From an uncultured Capnocytophaga sp. (lineage in GTDB: Bacteria; Bacteroidota; Bacteroidia; Flavobacteriales; Flavobacteriaceae), in assembly GCA_905372595.1 (NCBI GenBank), contig CAJPPS010000016.1, positions 1 to 12,207 of the forward strand: DNA of 12,207 bases, written 5' to 3'. A program made the position numbers and the translations under genes. Below are positions 1-7,032 of the stretch, piece by piece; position 1 is the first letter of the stretch, and the number at the start of each line of letters is the position of its first letter. Under the pieces are notes generated by a model. The model had not been told where the DNA came from. It saw only the letters and a list, made by a program, of their open reading frames with translations, and did not search any database.

Positions 1-150
1 TCCTGTATATACATCAGCAAGATAACCCGATGGTACAGAGACAGCAGCTTGCCATCTAAACCTATCATTTCTCACCTCCTTATTATTAGAACAACTAAAA
101 AATTGTAATGTATATAAGAAAGAGAACACGGAATAAAATACTTTTTTCAT
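1..150 (-). CDS. Lipoprotein, DUF2931-like, N-terminal fragment cut by window edge
   Basis: This is the 5' part of a leftward gene: 50 codons, open from an ATG at 150-148 to the window edge. The first residues form a lipoprotein signal peptide: MKK, a hydrophobic stretch to about residue 18, then FFSC with the lipid-accepting cysteine at residue 20, followed by SNNKE. The mature part begins with an F-x-W-x-A-x-x-S-x-P-x-G-Y pattern ending in VYTG at about residues 32-50. I recall this pattern from the start of DUF2931 lipoproteins of Bacteroidota. The family call is inference from 30 residues, while the lipoprotein call is stronger. A well-placed promoter lies upstream at 184-214. The function of DUF2931 proteins is unknown. 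If processed as expected, the protein would be anchored in the inner or outer membrane. Confidence 0.72.
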   Translation of the reverse strand, partial: MKKVFYSVFSFLYTLQFFSCSNNKEVRNDRFRWQAAVSVPSGYLADVYTG

Positions 151-183
151 AATGAAACCGTTTTAACTTTTGAATATTTTGGA

Positions 184-214
184 CAAAAATATAAGGATTC
201 TTTGTATTCACAAA
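184..214 (-). promoter_or_regulatory. Bacteroidota-type promoter for the leftward lipoprotein gene
   Basis: Read on the minus strand, TTTG (214-211) is followed by a 19-base spacer and TATTTTTG (191-184). This matches the known Bacteroidota consensus TTTG / TAnnTTTG in both boxes and in spacing. Transcription would start near 175-180, giving a leader of about 25-30 bases before the ATG at 150. A second -7-like box, TATCTTTG, lies at 260-253 on the same strand but has no matching -33 box. Confidence 0.6.
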
Positions 215-398
215 CTCAAGAAATATGCCTTCTCTATATTAGAATTCTCGGACAAAGATACAATAATAAATGAAATAGCCCTCTCTTTCCTATGAAAAAA
301 TCAAGATAGTTCCCAAAAGAAAAAACACCCAACAAAAAGATTTTATCACTCTTAAACAAATAAATAACAGGATTTTAATACATTTTCTTATTGAAAAA

Positions 399-430
399 TT
401 TGTATAACAACTTAAAAAGTTGTACTTTTG
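399..430 (+). promoter_or_regulatory. Candidate typA promoter
   Basis: TTTG (399-402), a 20-base spacer and TACTTTTG (423-430) match the Bacteroidota -33/-7 consensus. Transcription starting near 436 would give a typA leader of about 100 bases. That leader would carry the direct repeat at 463-482 and a 12-codon reading frame at 461-499. Confidence 0.55.
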
Positions 431-462
431 CACTGAGTTACAAACTTTCATTCTTCATAAAT

Positions 463-482
463 GATTTGCAAAAGATTTGCAA
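463..482. repeat. Tandem 9-base repeat with 11-base period upstream of typA
   Basis: GATTTGCAA occurs at 463-471 and again at 474-482, so equivalent bases are 11 apart, about one helical turn. The TTGCAA core is self-complementary, so the pair (466-471 and 477-482) can also be read as a 6-bp stem with a 5-base loop. It lies between the two candidate typA promoter elements, where an operator or a leader structure could sit. No regulator can be named from the sequence. Confidence 0.5.
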
Positions 483-511
483 TGAAATTCAGCACATAAT
501 TATTTTTTTTG

Positions 512-519
512 TATTTTTG
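512..519 (+). promoter_or_regulatory. Second -7-like box close to typA
   Basis: TATTTTTG followed by a C-rich patch fits the TAnnTTTG -7 box and would give a leader of only about 12-15 bases before the typA ATG at 538. No TTTG or TTG lies 17-23 bases upstream; the nearest upstream TTTG (476-479) is 32 bases away. It may be a weak, activator-dependent or spurious promoter. Confidence 0.3.
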
Positions 520-537
520 CCCCCTAATTTTTTTTAT

Positions 538-2343
538 ATGACAGCTATCAGAAACATAGCCATTATTGCACACGTTGACCACGGCAAAACCACCTTAGTT
601 GATAAAATTCTACACCATTGTGCGCTCTTTCGCGATAATCAAGAAACAGGAGAACTCATTCTGGACAACAATGACTTAGAGCGAGAACGAGGGATTACAA
701 TTCTCTCCAAGAACGTTTCAGTAGTATATAAAGACATCAAAATCAACCTTATAGACACCCCTGGGCACGCGGACTTCGGAGGAGAAGTAGAACGTGTACT
801 GAATATGGCAGACGGCGTACTACTCCTAGTAGATGCTTTTGAGGGACCTATGCCCCAAACGCGCTTCGTACTCCAAAAAGCAATCGAAATGAAGCTCAAG
901 CCTATCGTTGTGATTAACAAGGTAGATAAGGAAAACTGTACCCCTGAGGAAGTACACGAAGCTGTGTTTGACCTTATGTTTGAGCTTGGTGCTGAAGAAT
1001 GGCAGTTGGACTTCCCTACTGTATATGGCTCCGCCAAGCAAAACTGGATGTCCGACGATTGGAAGCATCCTACTGAAAGTATTGCCCCACTGTTGGATAT
1101 GGTCATTGAGCACATCCCTGCGCCTAAAGTAACCGAAGGAAGTGTTCAGATGCTCATTACTTCCCTTGACTATTCTACCTTCACTGGGCGTATTGCTATT
1201 GGTCGTCTCCATCGTGGCGTCCTTAAAGCGGGAATGAATATTTCCCTCGTGAAGCGTGACGGCTCTATCGTAAAATCAAAAATCAGAGAATTACACACTT
1301 TCGACGGATTAGGACGTAAGAAAGTAGAAGAAGTACAAGCTGGGGACATCTGTGCTATTGCTGGATTAGAAAGCTTTGATATCGGAGATACTATTGCCGA
1401 TTATGAAAACCCAGAGGCGCTCCCTACTATCGCTATTGATGAACCTACAATGAGTATGCTCTTCACCATCAATGACTCTCCTTTCTTCGGCAAAGACGGA
1501 AAATTCGTTACTTCCCGACATATCAAGGAACGTCTCGAACGTGAATTAGAGAAAAACCTCGCTTTACGTGTAGAGCCTACCGATAGCGCCGATAAGTTCA
1601 TTGTTTATGGGCGTGGGGTATTACACCTTTCTGTTCTTATTGAGACAATGCGCCGTGAAGGCTATGAACTACAGATCGGTCAGCCTCAAGTTATCATCAA
1701 AGAGATTGATGGTGTGAAGTGTGAGCCTGTAGAAGAACTTACTATTGACCTTCCAGAGAATGTAAGTGGAAAAGCGGTGGATTTCGTTACCCTTCGCAAA
1801 GGAGAAATGCTCTCTATGGAACCCAAAGGAGAACGTATGGTCATCAAGTTCTTGATTCCTTCCAGAGGAATTATAGGCTTGCGTAACCAGCTCCTTACTG
1901 CTACCGCTGGAGAGGCTATTATCCACCATCGATTCCTTGAATTCCAGCCTTTCAAAGGTGAAATTGCAGGGCGTATCAATGGTTCATTGATTTCTATGGA
2001 ACAAGGTACCGCCATCCCTTATTCGTTAGATAAACTACAGGATAGAGGACGCTTCTTTATCTTCCCTGGTGAAGACATCTATACCGGACAGGTAATTGGA
2101 GAGAATTCCCGCAGTGGTGATATGGTGGTGAATGTAACCAAGACTAAAAAACTCACCAACGTACGTGCTGCTGGCTCCGATGAGAAAGTGAAGCTCGCTC
2201 CCCCTATCAAATTCTCTCTTGAAGAAGCTCTCGAATATATCCAAAAAGACGAATATGTAGAGGTAACTCCTAAGAATATGCGTATAAGGAAAATTTACTT
2301 AGATGAGAATGAGCGCAAACGCCACGAGAAAGAGTTTAAATAA
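538..2343 (+). CDS. typA: Ribosome-associated translational GTPase TypA/BipA
   Basis: TypA/BipA is an EF-G-like GTPase that binds the 70S ribosome and is linked to stress, cold growth and 50S assembly. The 601-residue product has all G motifs: AHVDHGKT (11-18), RGITI (51-55), DTPGH (73-77), NKVD (127-130) and YGSAK (163-167). A domain-II beta-barrel, EF-G-like domains III and V and the BipA-specific C-terminal region follow. Length matches the family (about 600-615). I chose ATG 538, which gives MTAIRNIAIIAHVDHGK. The frame stays open upstream to a TTG at 391, but those 49 extra residues have no family counterpart and cover the promoter and repeat region. The gene ends with tandem TAA codons directly before the ClC gene, implying co-transcription. 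Confidence 0.96.
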   Translation: MTAIRNIAIIAHVDHGKTTLVDKILHHCALFRDNQETGELILDNNDLERERGITILSKNVSVVYKDIKINLIDTPGHADFGGEVERVLNMADGVLLLVDAFEGPMPQTRFVLQKAIEMKLKPIVVINKVDKENCTPEEVHEAVFDLMFELGAEEWQLDFPTVYGSAKQNWMSDDWKHPTESIAPLLDMVIEHIPAPKVTEGSVQMLITSLDYSTFTGRIAIGRLHRGVLKAGMNISLVKRDGSIVKSKIRELHTFDGLGRKKVEEVQAGDICAIAGLESFDIGDTIADYENPEALPTIAIDEPTMSMLFTINDSPFFGKDGKFVTSRHIKERLERELEKNLALRVEPTDSADKFIVYGRGVLHLSVLIETMRREGYELQIGQPQVIIKEIDGVKCEPVEELTIDLPENVSGKAVDFVTLRKGEMLSMEPKGERMVIKFLIPSRGIIGLRNQLLTATAGEAIIHHRFLEFQPFKGEIAGRINGSLISMEQGTAIPYSLDKLQDRGRFFIFPGEDIYTGQVIGENSRSGDMVVNVTKTKKLTNVRAAGSDEKVKLAPPIKFSLEEALEYIQKDEYVEVTPKNMRIRKIYLDENERKRHEKEFK

Positions 2344-2346
2344 TAA

Positions 2347-4140
2347 ATGAAAACAAAACATAGTTGGTATATCAAATTCCTACAATGGAAAACGCAATAC
2401 CTTACCCATCAGCAGTTCATATGGCTCCTTTGCGGGTTGGTAGGCATCGCTACAGGCTTTGCTGCACTAGCAATGCGCTCTTTTACGCACTTTATTGAAG
2501 CTGTGCTTGTAGGAAATATCATTCGGTATATCAACTATGGTTTTTATGTGATTTTTCCTGCAGTAGGTTTTCTTCTAGTCTATTGGGTCAAGAAGTATAT
2601 CCTTCGTAAGGAAGTCAGTCACGGAATTCCTTCTATTCTCTATGCAGTAGCCAAACAAAAGGGAATAATGAAGCGTTTCCAAGCTTATGCTAGCCTACTA
2701 ACAGCTCCTATTACCATTGGCTTTGGAGGTTCTGTAGGACTTGAAGGACCTATGGTGGTAACCGGTGCTGGGATTAGCTCTTATGTAGCTCGGCTTTTCC
2801 ACATCAACCAGTCTGACCGTATGCTCCTCTTAGCGTGTGCCTGTGCAGCAGCTCTAGCAGCTATCTTTAAGGTACCTTTGGCAGGGATACTCTTTGCGAT
2901 TGAGGTTTTTGGGTTGGACTTAACCCTCTCCTCCCTCCTACCGCTGTTCATTGCTTCCCTATCGGGGGTATTGACCTCATATATGTTCTTTGGCAATGCT
3001 GCTCTACTCCCCATCCAGATTAATGGTAGCTTCCTGATGCGAAACTTGCCTTTCTATCTCCTATTGGGAGGCGTAGGAGGCATAATGTCAGCTTATTTTA
3101 CTTTTGTCTATGAGAAGATTAACCAATTCTTCTCCAAGCTCTCTTCTCCCTACTTGCGTATCCTCATAGGAGGAATAGTTCTAGGGTTGCTCGTCTTCCT
3201 GATGCCTCCTTTGTATGGAGAAGGACACGAGGTAATTAACCACCTCAAGGAAGGACATCCTGAACTTTCGTTAAGCTCGAATATCTTTGGCTGGCACTTG
3301 GAAAACCCTTGGGTAGTGATTTTTCTACTAGGGGGCTTGGTACTCTTCAAGGTAGTCGCTACTTCGGTAACCTTTGGGGCTGGAGGTGTAGGAGGTATTT
3401 TCTCCCCTATGCTCTTTATGGGAGGGGTAATGGGCAACTGCTTTGCCCGTATCATTAACCAATTGGACTTCTTACCCTATAAGCTCCCTCTGGCTAACTT
3501 TACTCTAATAGGAATGACCGCACTGATGACAGGAGTATTACACGCTCCCCTAACGGCTATCTTCCTCATTGCTGAGGTAACAGGTGGGTATATGCTCTTC
3601 GTCCCTGCTATGCTTACCGCTGTAGTCTCTTTTGCCATTGCGAAGTACTTCAACAAGTATTCTATCTATACCATGGAACTAGGTCGTAAAGGTGAACTCG
3701 TTAATCAGGACAAAGACCAAGCTATCCTTACCCTGATGGATATGGAACCTATTATAGAAACCAACTTCGTCCCTGTATATACCGATATGCTCCTTAAAGA
3801 TGTAGTTTATGAAGCTATTGCTAAGTCCAGCAGAAATATATTTCCTGTACTAGATAGAGATACACAGGAGTTCAAGGGCGTTATCCTTTTGGATGATATC
3901 CGCCACCTGATGTTCCAGAAAGAACTCTATGAAAAGGTCTCTGTGATAGAAATGATGCAAGCACCTCCTGCCCGTATTGAGATGGATACTGATAGAATGA
4001 CCCAAGTAATGGACAAGTTTCAGCAAACAGGTGCTTGGAACCTTCCCGTAGTCAAGGAAGGAAAGTACATAGGCTTTATTTCCAAATCCAAGCTCCTAAC
4101 TGTCTATCGCCGAAAGCTAATTTACTTTAGCACTCGATAA
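2347..4140 (+). CDS. ClC-family chloride channel/transporter with C-terminal CBS pair
   Basis: This 597-residue inner-membrane protein should move chloride or another anion. The ClC core covers about residues 25-440 with many hydrophobic helices. Its signature motifs are SHGIP (91-95), GLEGP with the outer gating glutamate E133, PLAGILFAIEV (177-187) and GIFSP (350-354). SIYT (439-442) carries a tyrosine (Y441) that matches the central pore tyrosine. Two CBS domains occupy about residues 463-525 and 533-590; such pairs commonly sense adenine nucleotides. The anion-binding serine of the classic GSGIP motif is histidine here (H92), and the inner proton glutamate position (E203 in E. coli ClC) is valine (V187), so coupling to protons is uncertain. 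The ATG follows the typA stop after one extra TAA codon, so translation is probably coupled. The true substrate cannot be told from sequence alone. Confidence 0.93.
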   Translation: MKTKHSWYIKFLQWKTQYLTHQQFIWLLCGLVGIATGFAALAMRSFTHFIEAVLVGNIIRYINYGFYVIFPAVGFLLVYWVKKYILRKEVSHGIPSILYAVAKQKGIMKRFQAYASLLTAPITIGFGGSVGLEGPMVVTGAGISSYVARLFHINQSDRMLLLACACAAALAAIFKVPLAGILFAIEVFGLDLTLSSLLPLFIASLSGVLTSYMFFGNAALLPIQINGSFLMRNLPFYLLLGGVGGIMSAYFTFVYEKINQFFSKLSSPYLRILIGGIVLGLLVFLMPPLYGEGHEVINHLKEGHPELSLSSNIFGWHLENPWVVIFLLGGLVLFKVVATSVTFGAGGVGGIFSPMLFMGGVMGNCFARIINQLDFLPYKLPLANFTLIGMTALMTGVLHAPLTAIFLIAEVTGGYMLFVPAMLTAVVSFAIAKYFNKYSIYTMELGRKGELVNQDKDQAILTLMDMEPIIETNFVPVYTDMLLKDVVYEAIAKSSRNIFPVLDRDTQEFKGVILLDDIRHLMFQKELYEKVSVIEMMQAPPARIEMDTDRMTQVMDKFQQTGAWNLPVVKEGKYIGFISKSKLLTVYRRKLIYFSTR

Positions 4141-4172
4141 CCCAAATAACCTTTTTCTAATAAAAATAAATT

Positions 4173-4937
4173 ATGAATCCTATATTTACAGAAACCTATA
4201 AAGTACGTAGTACTCAAGTAAATCTCAATAATCAGTTGGGACTCTATGGAGTATTAGGAATGCTACAGGATATTGCCGCCGAGCACGCCGATGCACTAGG
4301 CTTCGGCTATAAAGAACTGGTTAAGAAAGGCTTTTTCTGGGCATTAATCCAGCAGAAACTCAAAATGGAACGTTGGCCAATGTGGAATGAAAAAGTAACT
4401 ATCCATACTTGGTCGCTTCCCGTACAGGGCGTATATGCTTTCCGTGAGTTCGAGCTCTTTGTGGGAGAAGAAAAAATAGGAGAATGTGCCAGCACTTGGA
4501 TTACGCTAGATATCCAGACGCGTAAGCCCATAGAACTAAGCAATGACCCTGCTTTCTTCCATTCTCGTACCGAAGGAGGACTCAGCTTCAAGACCGAACG
4601 CGTACTCCTCCCCCAAGAGATGCAGCTAGTACATACTTTCCCTGTGCGTATCAGTGACCTAGATGTCAATTCTCACGTAAATAATGTCAAATACACCCAG
4701 TGGGCATTGGATATGATGACCGAACGAGATCACAGAAACTTCATTATCAAGGAATACGAGATCAATTTCCTCTCTGAGACCTTTGCAGGAGATCTAATGC
4801 AAGGCTTCAAGAGTCGCGGGCGCTATCTTAACCCCGAAAAGACCCTTGTGGAAACTTTCCTCTATGCCCAAAAAGAAGGAGCTCCCAAGCCCGCCTTTAT
4901 TGCAAAATGGATCGCTCAGAAAATTATAAAGAGTTAA
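4173..4937 (+). CDS. Acyl-ACP thioesterase (FatA/FatB-like)
   Basis: The product would hydrolyse acyl-ACP to free fatty acid and ACP in the cytoplasm. The 254-residue protein has two hot-dog domains (about residues 1-135 and 150-250), the architecture of plant and bacterial Fat thioesterases. The catalytic segment is DLDVNSHVNNVKY (162-174): D164, N166 and H168 match the Asp-Asn-His set of plant FatB, and E202 is the likely fourth catalytic residue. No signal peptide is present, and length fits bacterial members. It starts 32 bases after the ClC stop, with no promoter or terminator visible between them, so it is probably the third gene of the typA transcript. Chain-length preference cannot be predicted here. 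It may supply fatty acids for lipid turnover; that role is inference. Confidence 0.92.
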   Translation: MNPIFTETYKVRSTQVNLNNQLGLYGVLGMLQDIAAEHADALGFGYKELVKKGFFWALIQQKLKMERWPMWNEKVTIHTWSLPVQGVYAFREFELFVGEEKIGECASTWITLDIQTRKPIELSNDPAFFHSRTEGGLSFKTERVLLPQEMQLVHTFPVRISDLDVNSHVNNVKYTQWALDMMTERDHRNFIIKEYEINFLSETFAGDLMQGFKSRGRYLNPEKTLVETFLYAQKEGAPKPAFIAKWIAQKIIKS

Positions 4938-5009
4938 TAACTAATCACAAATGCTATAAAAGTTATCAAACTACCAACAAATATTCTCAAAACAATAAAA
5001 ACAAAAAAA

Positions 5010-5029
5010 TAATTGTTCCCTAACAATTA
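5010..5029 (+). promoter_or_regulatory. Perfect small hairpin just upstream of mnmG
   Basis: TAATTGTT (5010-5017), loop CCCT and AACAATTA (5022-5029) form a perfect 8-bp, A/T-rich stem ending 11 bases before the mnmG ATG. No T-tract follows, so a classical terminator is unlikely. The position suggests a leader structure near the ribosome entry site, or a dyad bound by a protein. Between hairpin and start lies a three-codon frame (ATG GAC AAA TGA at 5033-5044) whose stop overlaps the mnmG start. No TAnnTTTG box was found in 4938-5040, so mnmG may be read from the upstream operon. Confidence 0.45.
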
Positions 5030-5040
5030 ACAATGGACAA

Positions 5041-6903
5041 ATGATATATGATGTTATAGTAGTCGGAGCAGGACACGCAGGCTGTGAAGCTGCTGCTGCC
5101 GCCGCCAATACAGGTGCCAAAACCCTCCTCATTACAATGCAACTCCAGCATATGGCTCAGATGTCTTGTAATCCTGCTGTAGGTGGAATTGCCAAGGGAC
5201 AGATTGTCCGTGAAATTGATGCCCTAGGAGGCTATATGGGTATTATTACCGACCAGACTGCCATTCAGTTCAAAATGCTCAACAAGTCCAAAGGGCCTGC
5301 TATGTGGAGCCCTAGAGCCCAGAGTGACCGAATGCGATTCTCTGAGGCGTGGCGTCTTCAGCTCGAGAAGCTCCCTAACTTAGACTTCTTTCAGGAAATG
5401 GTCACCGAAATCCTTACCGAAAACCATCAGGTAAAAGGAGTAAAAACTTCCTTAGGCAATACCATCCTAGGTAAAAGTGTTGTACTAACCAACGGGACAT
5501 TCCTCAATGGGGTTATTCATATTGGTCTGAAACAATTAGGTGGTGGAAGAGCTGGAGAAAAAGCCGCCACAGGGCTTACAGAAAGCCTTGTTGCTCTGGG
5601 TTTTGAATCTGGACGAATGAAAACAGGTACCCCTCCTCGTGTAGATGGGCGCTCACTCGACTATAGCAAGATGATTCCTCAGCCTGGCGATACAAATCCT
5701 GAAAAGTTCTCTTTCCTACCTATCACCCAGCCCCTAACCCAACAGCGTGATTGTTATATGACCTACACCAGTGAGGAAGTTCATAATATCCTACGTACAG
5801 GGTTTGACCAATCCCCTATGTTCACCGGACGTATTCAAGGGGTAGGACCTCGTTATTGTCCCTCCATTGAGGACAAAATCAATCGTTTTGCAGACAAAGA
5901 CCGACATCAACTTTTCATAGAACCTGAAGGCTGGCATACAGTGGAAATATACGTCAATGGCTTTTCCACCTCTCTCCCTGAACAGATTCAGTATGATGCT
6001 CTACGCAAGGTTGCTGGATTCGAGCGTGTGAAGTTCTTCCGCCCTGGCTATGCTATTGAGTATGATTATTTTCCTCCTACACAGCTCAAAGCCACCCTTG
6101 AGACCAAGCTCGTAGAGAACCTCTACTTCGCAGGACAGATTAACGGAACTACAGGTTATGAAGAAGCCGCTGCTCAAGGGCTTATCGCTGGAATCAATGC
6201 CTCTCGTAAAGTACAGGAACAGACCCCATTCGTCCTTAAGCGTAATGAGGCATACATAGGAGTACTCATTGATGACCTTATCACTAAGGGTACTGAAGAG
6301 CCCTACCGTATGTTCACCTCACGAGCCGAATACCGTACCCTCCTAAGGCAGGACAATGCCGATGCTAGGCTAACCCCTATGGGGTATGCTCTAGGGCTCG
6401 CCAGCGAAGAACGAATGCGCTTACTTGAAAGAAAACAAACTCATACTGAGGCTTTTGTACAGTTTTTTAAAGAAACCAGTATTACTCCTGAAGAGGCAAA
6501 TCCTCTCTTACAGAAGTATGAATCCTCTCCTATGAAGCAAGGGGACAAAATGGCTAAAGTACTCGCCCGTCCTGATATCACCATCAACGACTTTCTCTCT
6601 CTACCTAAGGTAAAGGAATTTGCTGACACTCACCAGCTAACCAAGGAAGAAATAGAAGGTACTGAGATTGAGATAAAATATGCCGGCTACATAGAAAAAG
6701 AAAAAAATAATGCCGATAAGCTCAATAGGCTAGAGGATATTCGTATTCCTGAAAATTTTAACTATGATAAGCTCACTTCACTTTCATTTGAGTCTCGTGA
6801 GAAACTCAAAAAAATACGTCCCACATCGCTCTCTCAAGCCTCTCGTATCAGTGGAGTATCCCCTGCCGATATCAGCATATTGCTTATTTATATGGGGCGA
6901 TAG
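5041..6903 (+). CDS. mnmG: tRNA uridine 5-carboxymethylaminomethyl modification enzyme MnmG (GidA)
   Basis: MnmG binds FAD and works with the GTPase MnmE to install cmnm5/nm5 groups on wobble U34 of tRNAs, using methylene-tetrahydrofolate. The 620-residue product starts with the Rossmann motif GAGHAG (9-14). It has SCNPAVGGIAKGQ (42-54) with C43 and the GidA signature GPRYCPSIEDK (269-279) with C273, which match the two functional cysteines of the E. coli enzyme. The second signature, AGQINGTTGYEEAAAQG, is at 364-380. The helical C-terminal domain, used for tRNA and MnmE binding, ends with QASRISGVSPADISILLIY. Length is normal (about 620-630). ATG 5041 gives MIYDVIVVGAGHAG, a few residues shorter at the N-terminus than many homologues but with the fold intact. 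mnmE is not in this window. Confidence 0.97.
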   Translation: MIYDVIVVGAGHAGCEAAAAAANTGAKTLLITMQLQHMAQMSCNPAVGGIAKGQIVREIDALGGYMGIITDQTAIQFKMLNKSKGPAMWSPRAQSDRMRFSEAWRLQLEKLPNLDFFQEMVTEILTENHQVKGVKTSLGNTILGKSVVLTNGTFLNGVIHIGLKQLGGGRAGEKAATGLTESLVALGFESGRMKTGTPPRVDGRSLDYSKMIPQPGDTNPEKFSFLPITQPLTQQRDCYMTYTSEEVHNILRTGFDQSPMFTGRIQGVGPRYCPSIEDKINRFADKDRHQLFIEPEGWHTVEIYVNGFSTSLPEQIQYDALRKVAGFERVKFFRPGYAIEYDYFPPTQLKATLETKLVENLYFAGQINGTTGYEEAAAQGLIAGINASRKVQEQTPFVLKRNEAYIGVLIDDLITKGTEEPYRMFTSRAEYRTLLRQDNADARLTPMGYALGLASEERMRLLERKQTHTEAFVQFFKETSITPEEANPLLQKYESSPMKQGDKMAKVLARPDITINDFLSLPKVKEFADTHQLTKEEIEGTEIEIKYAGYIEKEKNNADKLNRLEDIRIPENFNYDKLTSLSFESREKLKKIRPTSLSQASRISGVSPADISILLIYMGR

Positions 6904-6991
6904 GTTTGTTGAAAAAGGTATCTTATATTTTCCATAAAGGTTGTTAAAAAATTTTTTGAACTAAAAAAGATTATATTTTGTGTAAATTTCA

Positions 6992-6999
6992 TATATTTG
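6992..6999 (+). promoter_or_regulatory. -7 box of the secDF promoter
   Basis: TATATTTG followed by CACG fits the Bacteroidota -7 consensus TAnnTTTG. It would give a leader of about 28 bases to the secDF ATG at 7033. The -33 TTTG is not at the usual spacing: a copy at 6977-6980 is too close (11 bases) and one at 6955-6958 too far (33 bases). The call therefore rests on the -7 box and its position. Confidence 0.5.
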
Positions 7000-7032
7000 C
7001 ACGTTTTTTGAAATAGTATAAATCATTGTAAA

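Larger units (their letters stand above)
151..537. other. Divergent A/T-rich intergenic region
   Basis: This 387-base region between the leftward lipoprotein gene and typA holds no convincing protein gene or RNA gene. It contains the leftward promoter (184-214), a rightward promoter (399-430), a 9-base direct repeat (463-482) and a second -7-like box (512-519). A 12-codon reading frame (ATG at 461, stop at 497-499) starts inside the expected typA leader and could be a small upstream ORF. Its composition gives no reason to think the peptide itself matters. The middle part (about 265-390) is A-rich and shows nothing else I can name. Confidence 0.7.

Noticed and set aside
253..260. Second leftward promoter (TATCTTTG on the minus strand)
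   Set aside because: No TTTG or TTG lies 17-23 bases upstream, and the box at 184-191 with its -33 partner fits far better.
391..537. A 49-residue N-terminal extension of TypA from a TTG start
   Set aside because: The extra residues have no counterpart in TypA proteins and overlap the promoter, repeat and short frame; ATG 538 gives the usual TypA N-terminus.
639..1115. 158-codon open frame on the minus strand inside typA
   Set aside because: It is serine- and arginine-rich with no recognisable motif, lies wholly within a conserved gene, and is explained by the codon pattern of typA.
6948..6963. A-run/T-run near-palindrome after mnmG as a terminator
   Set aside because: The stem would be only A-T pairs with no loop and no G-C content, so a stable hairpin is unlikely.
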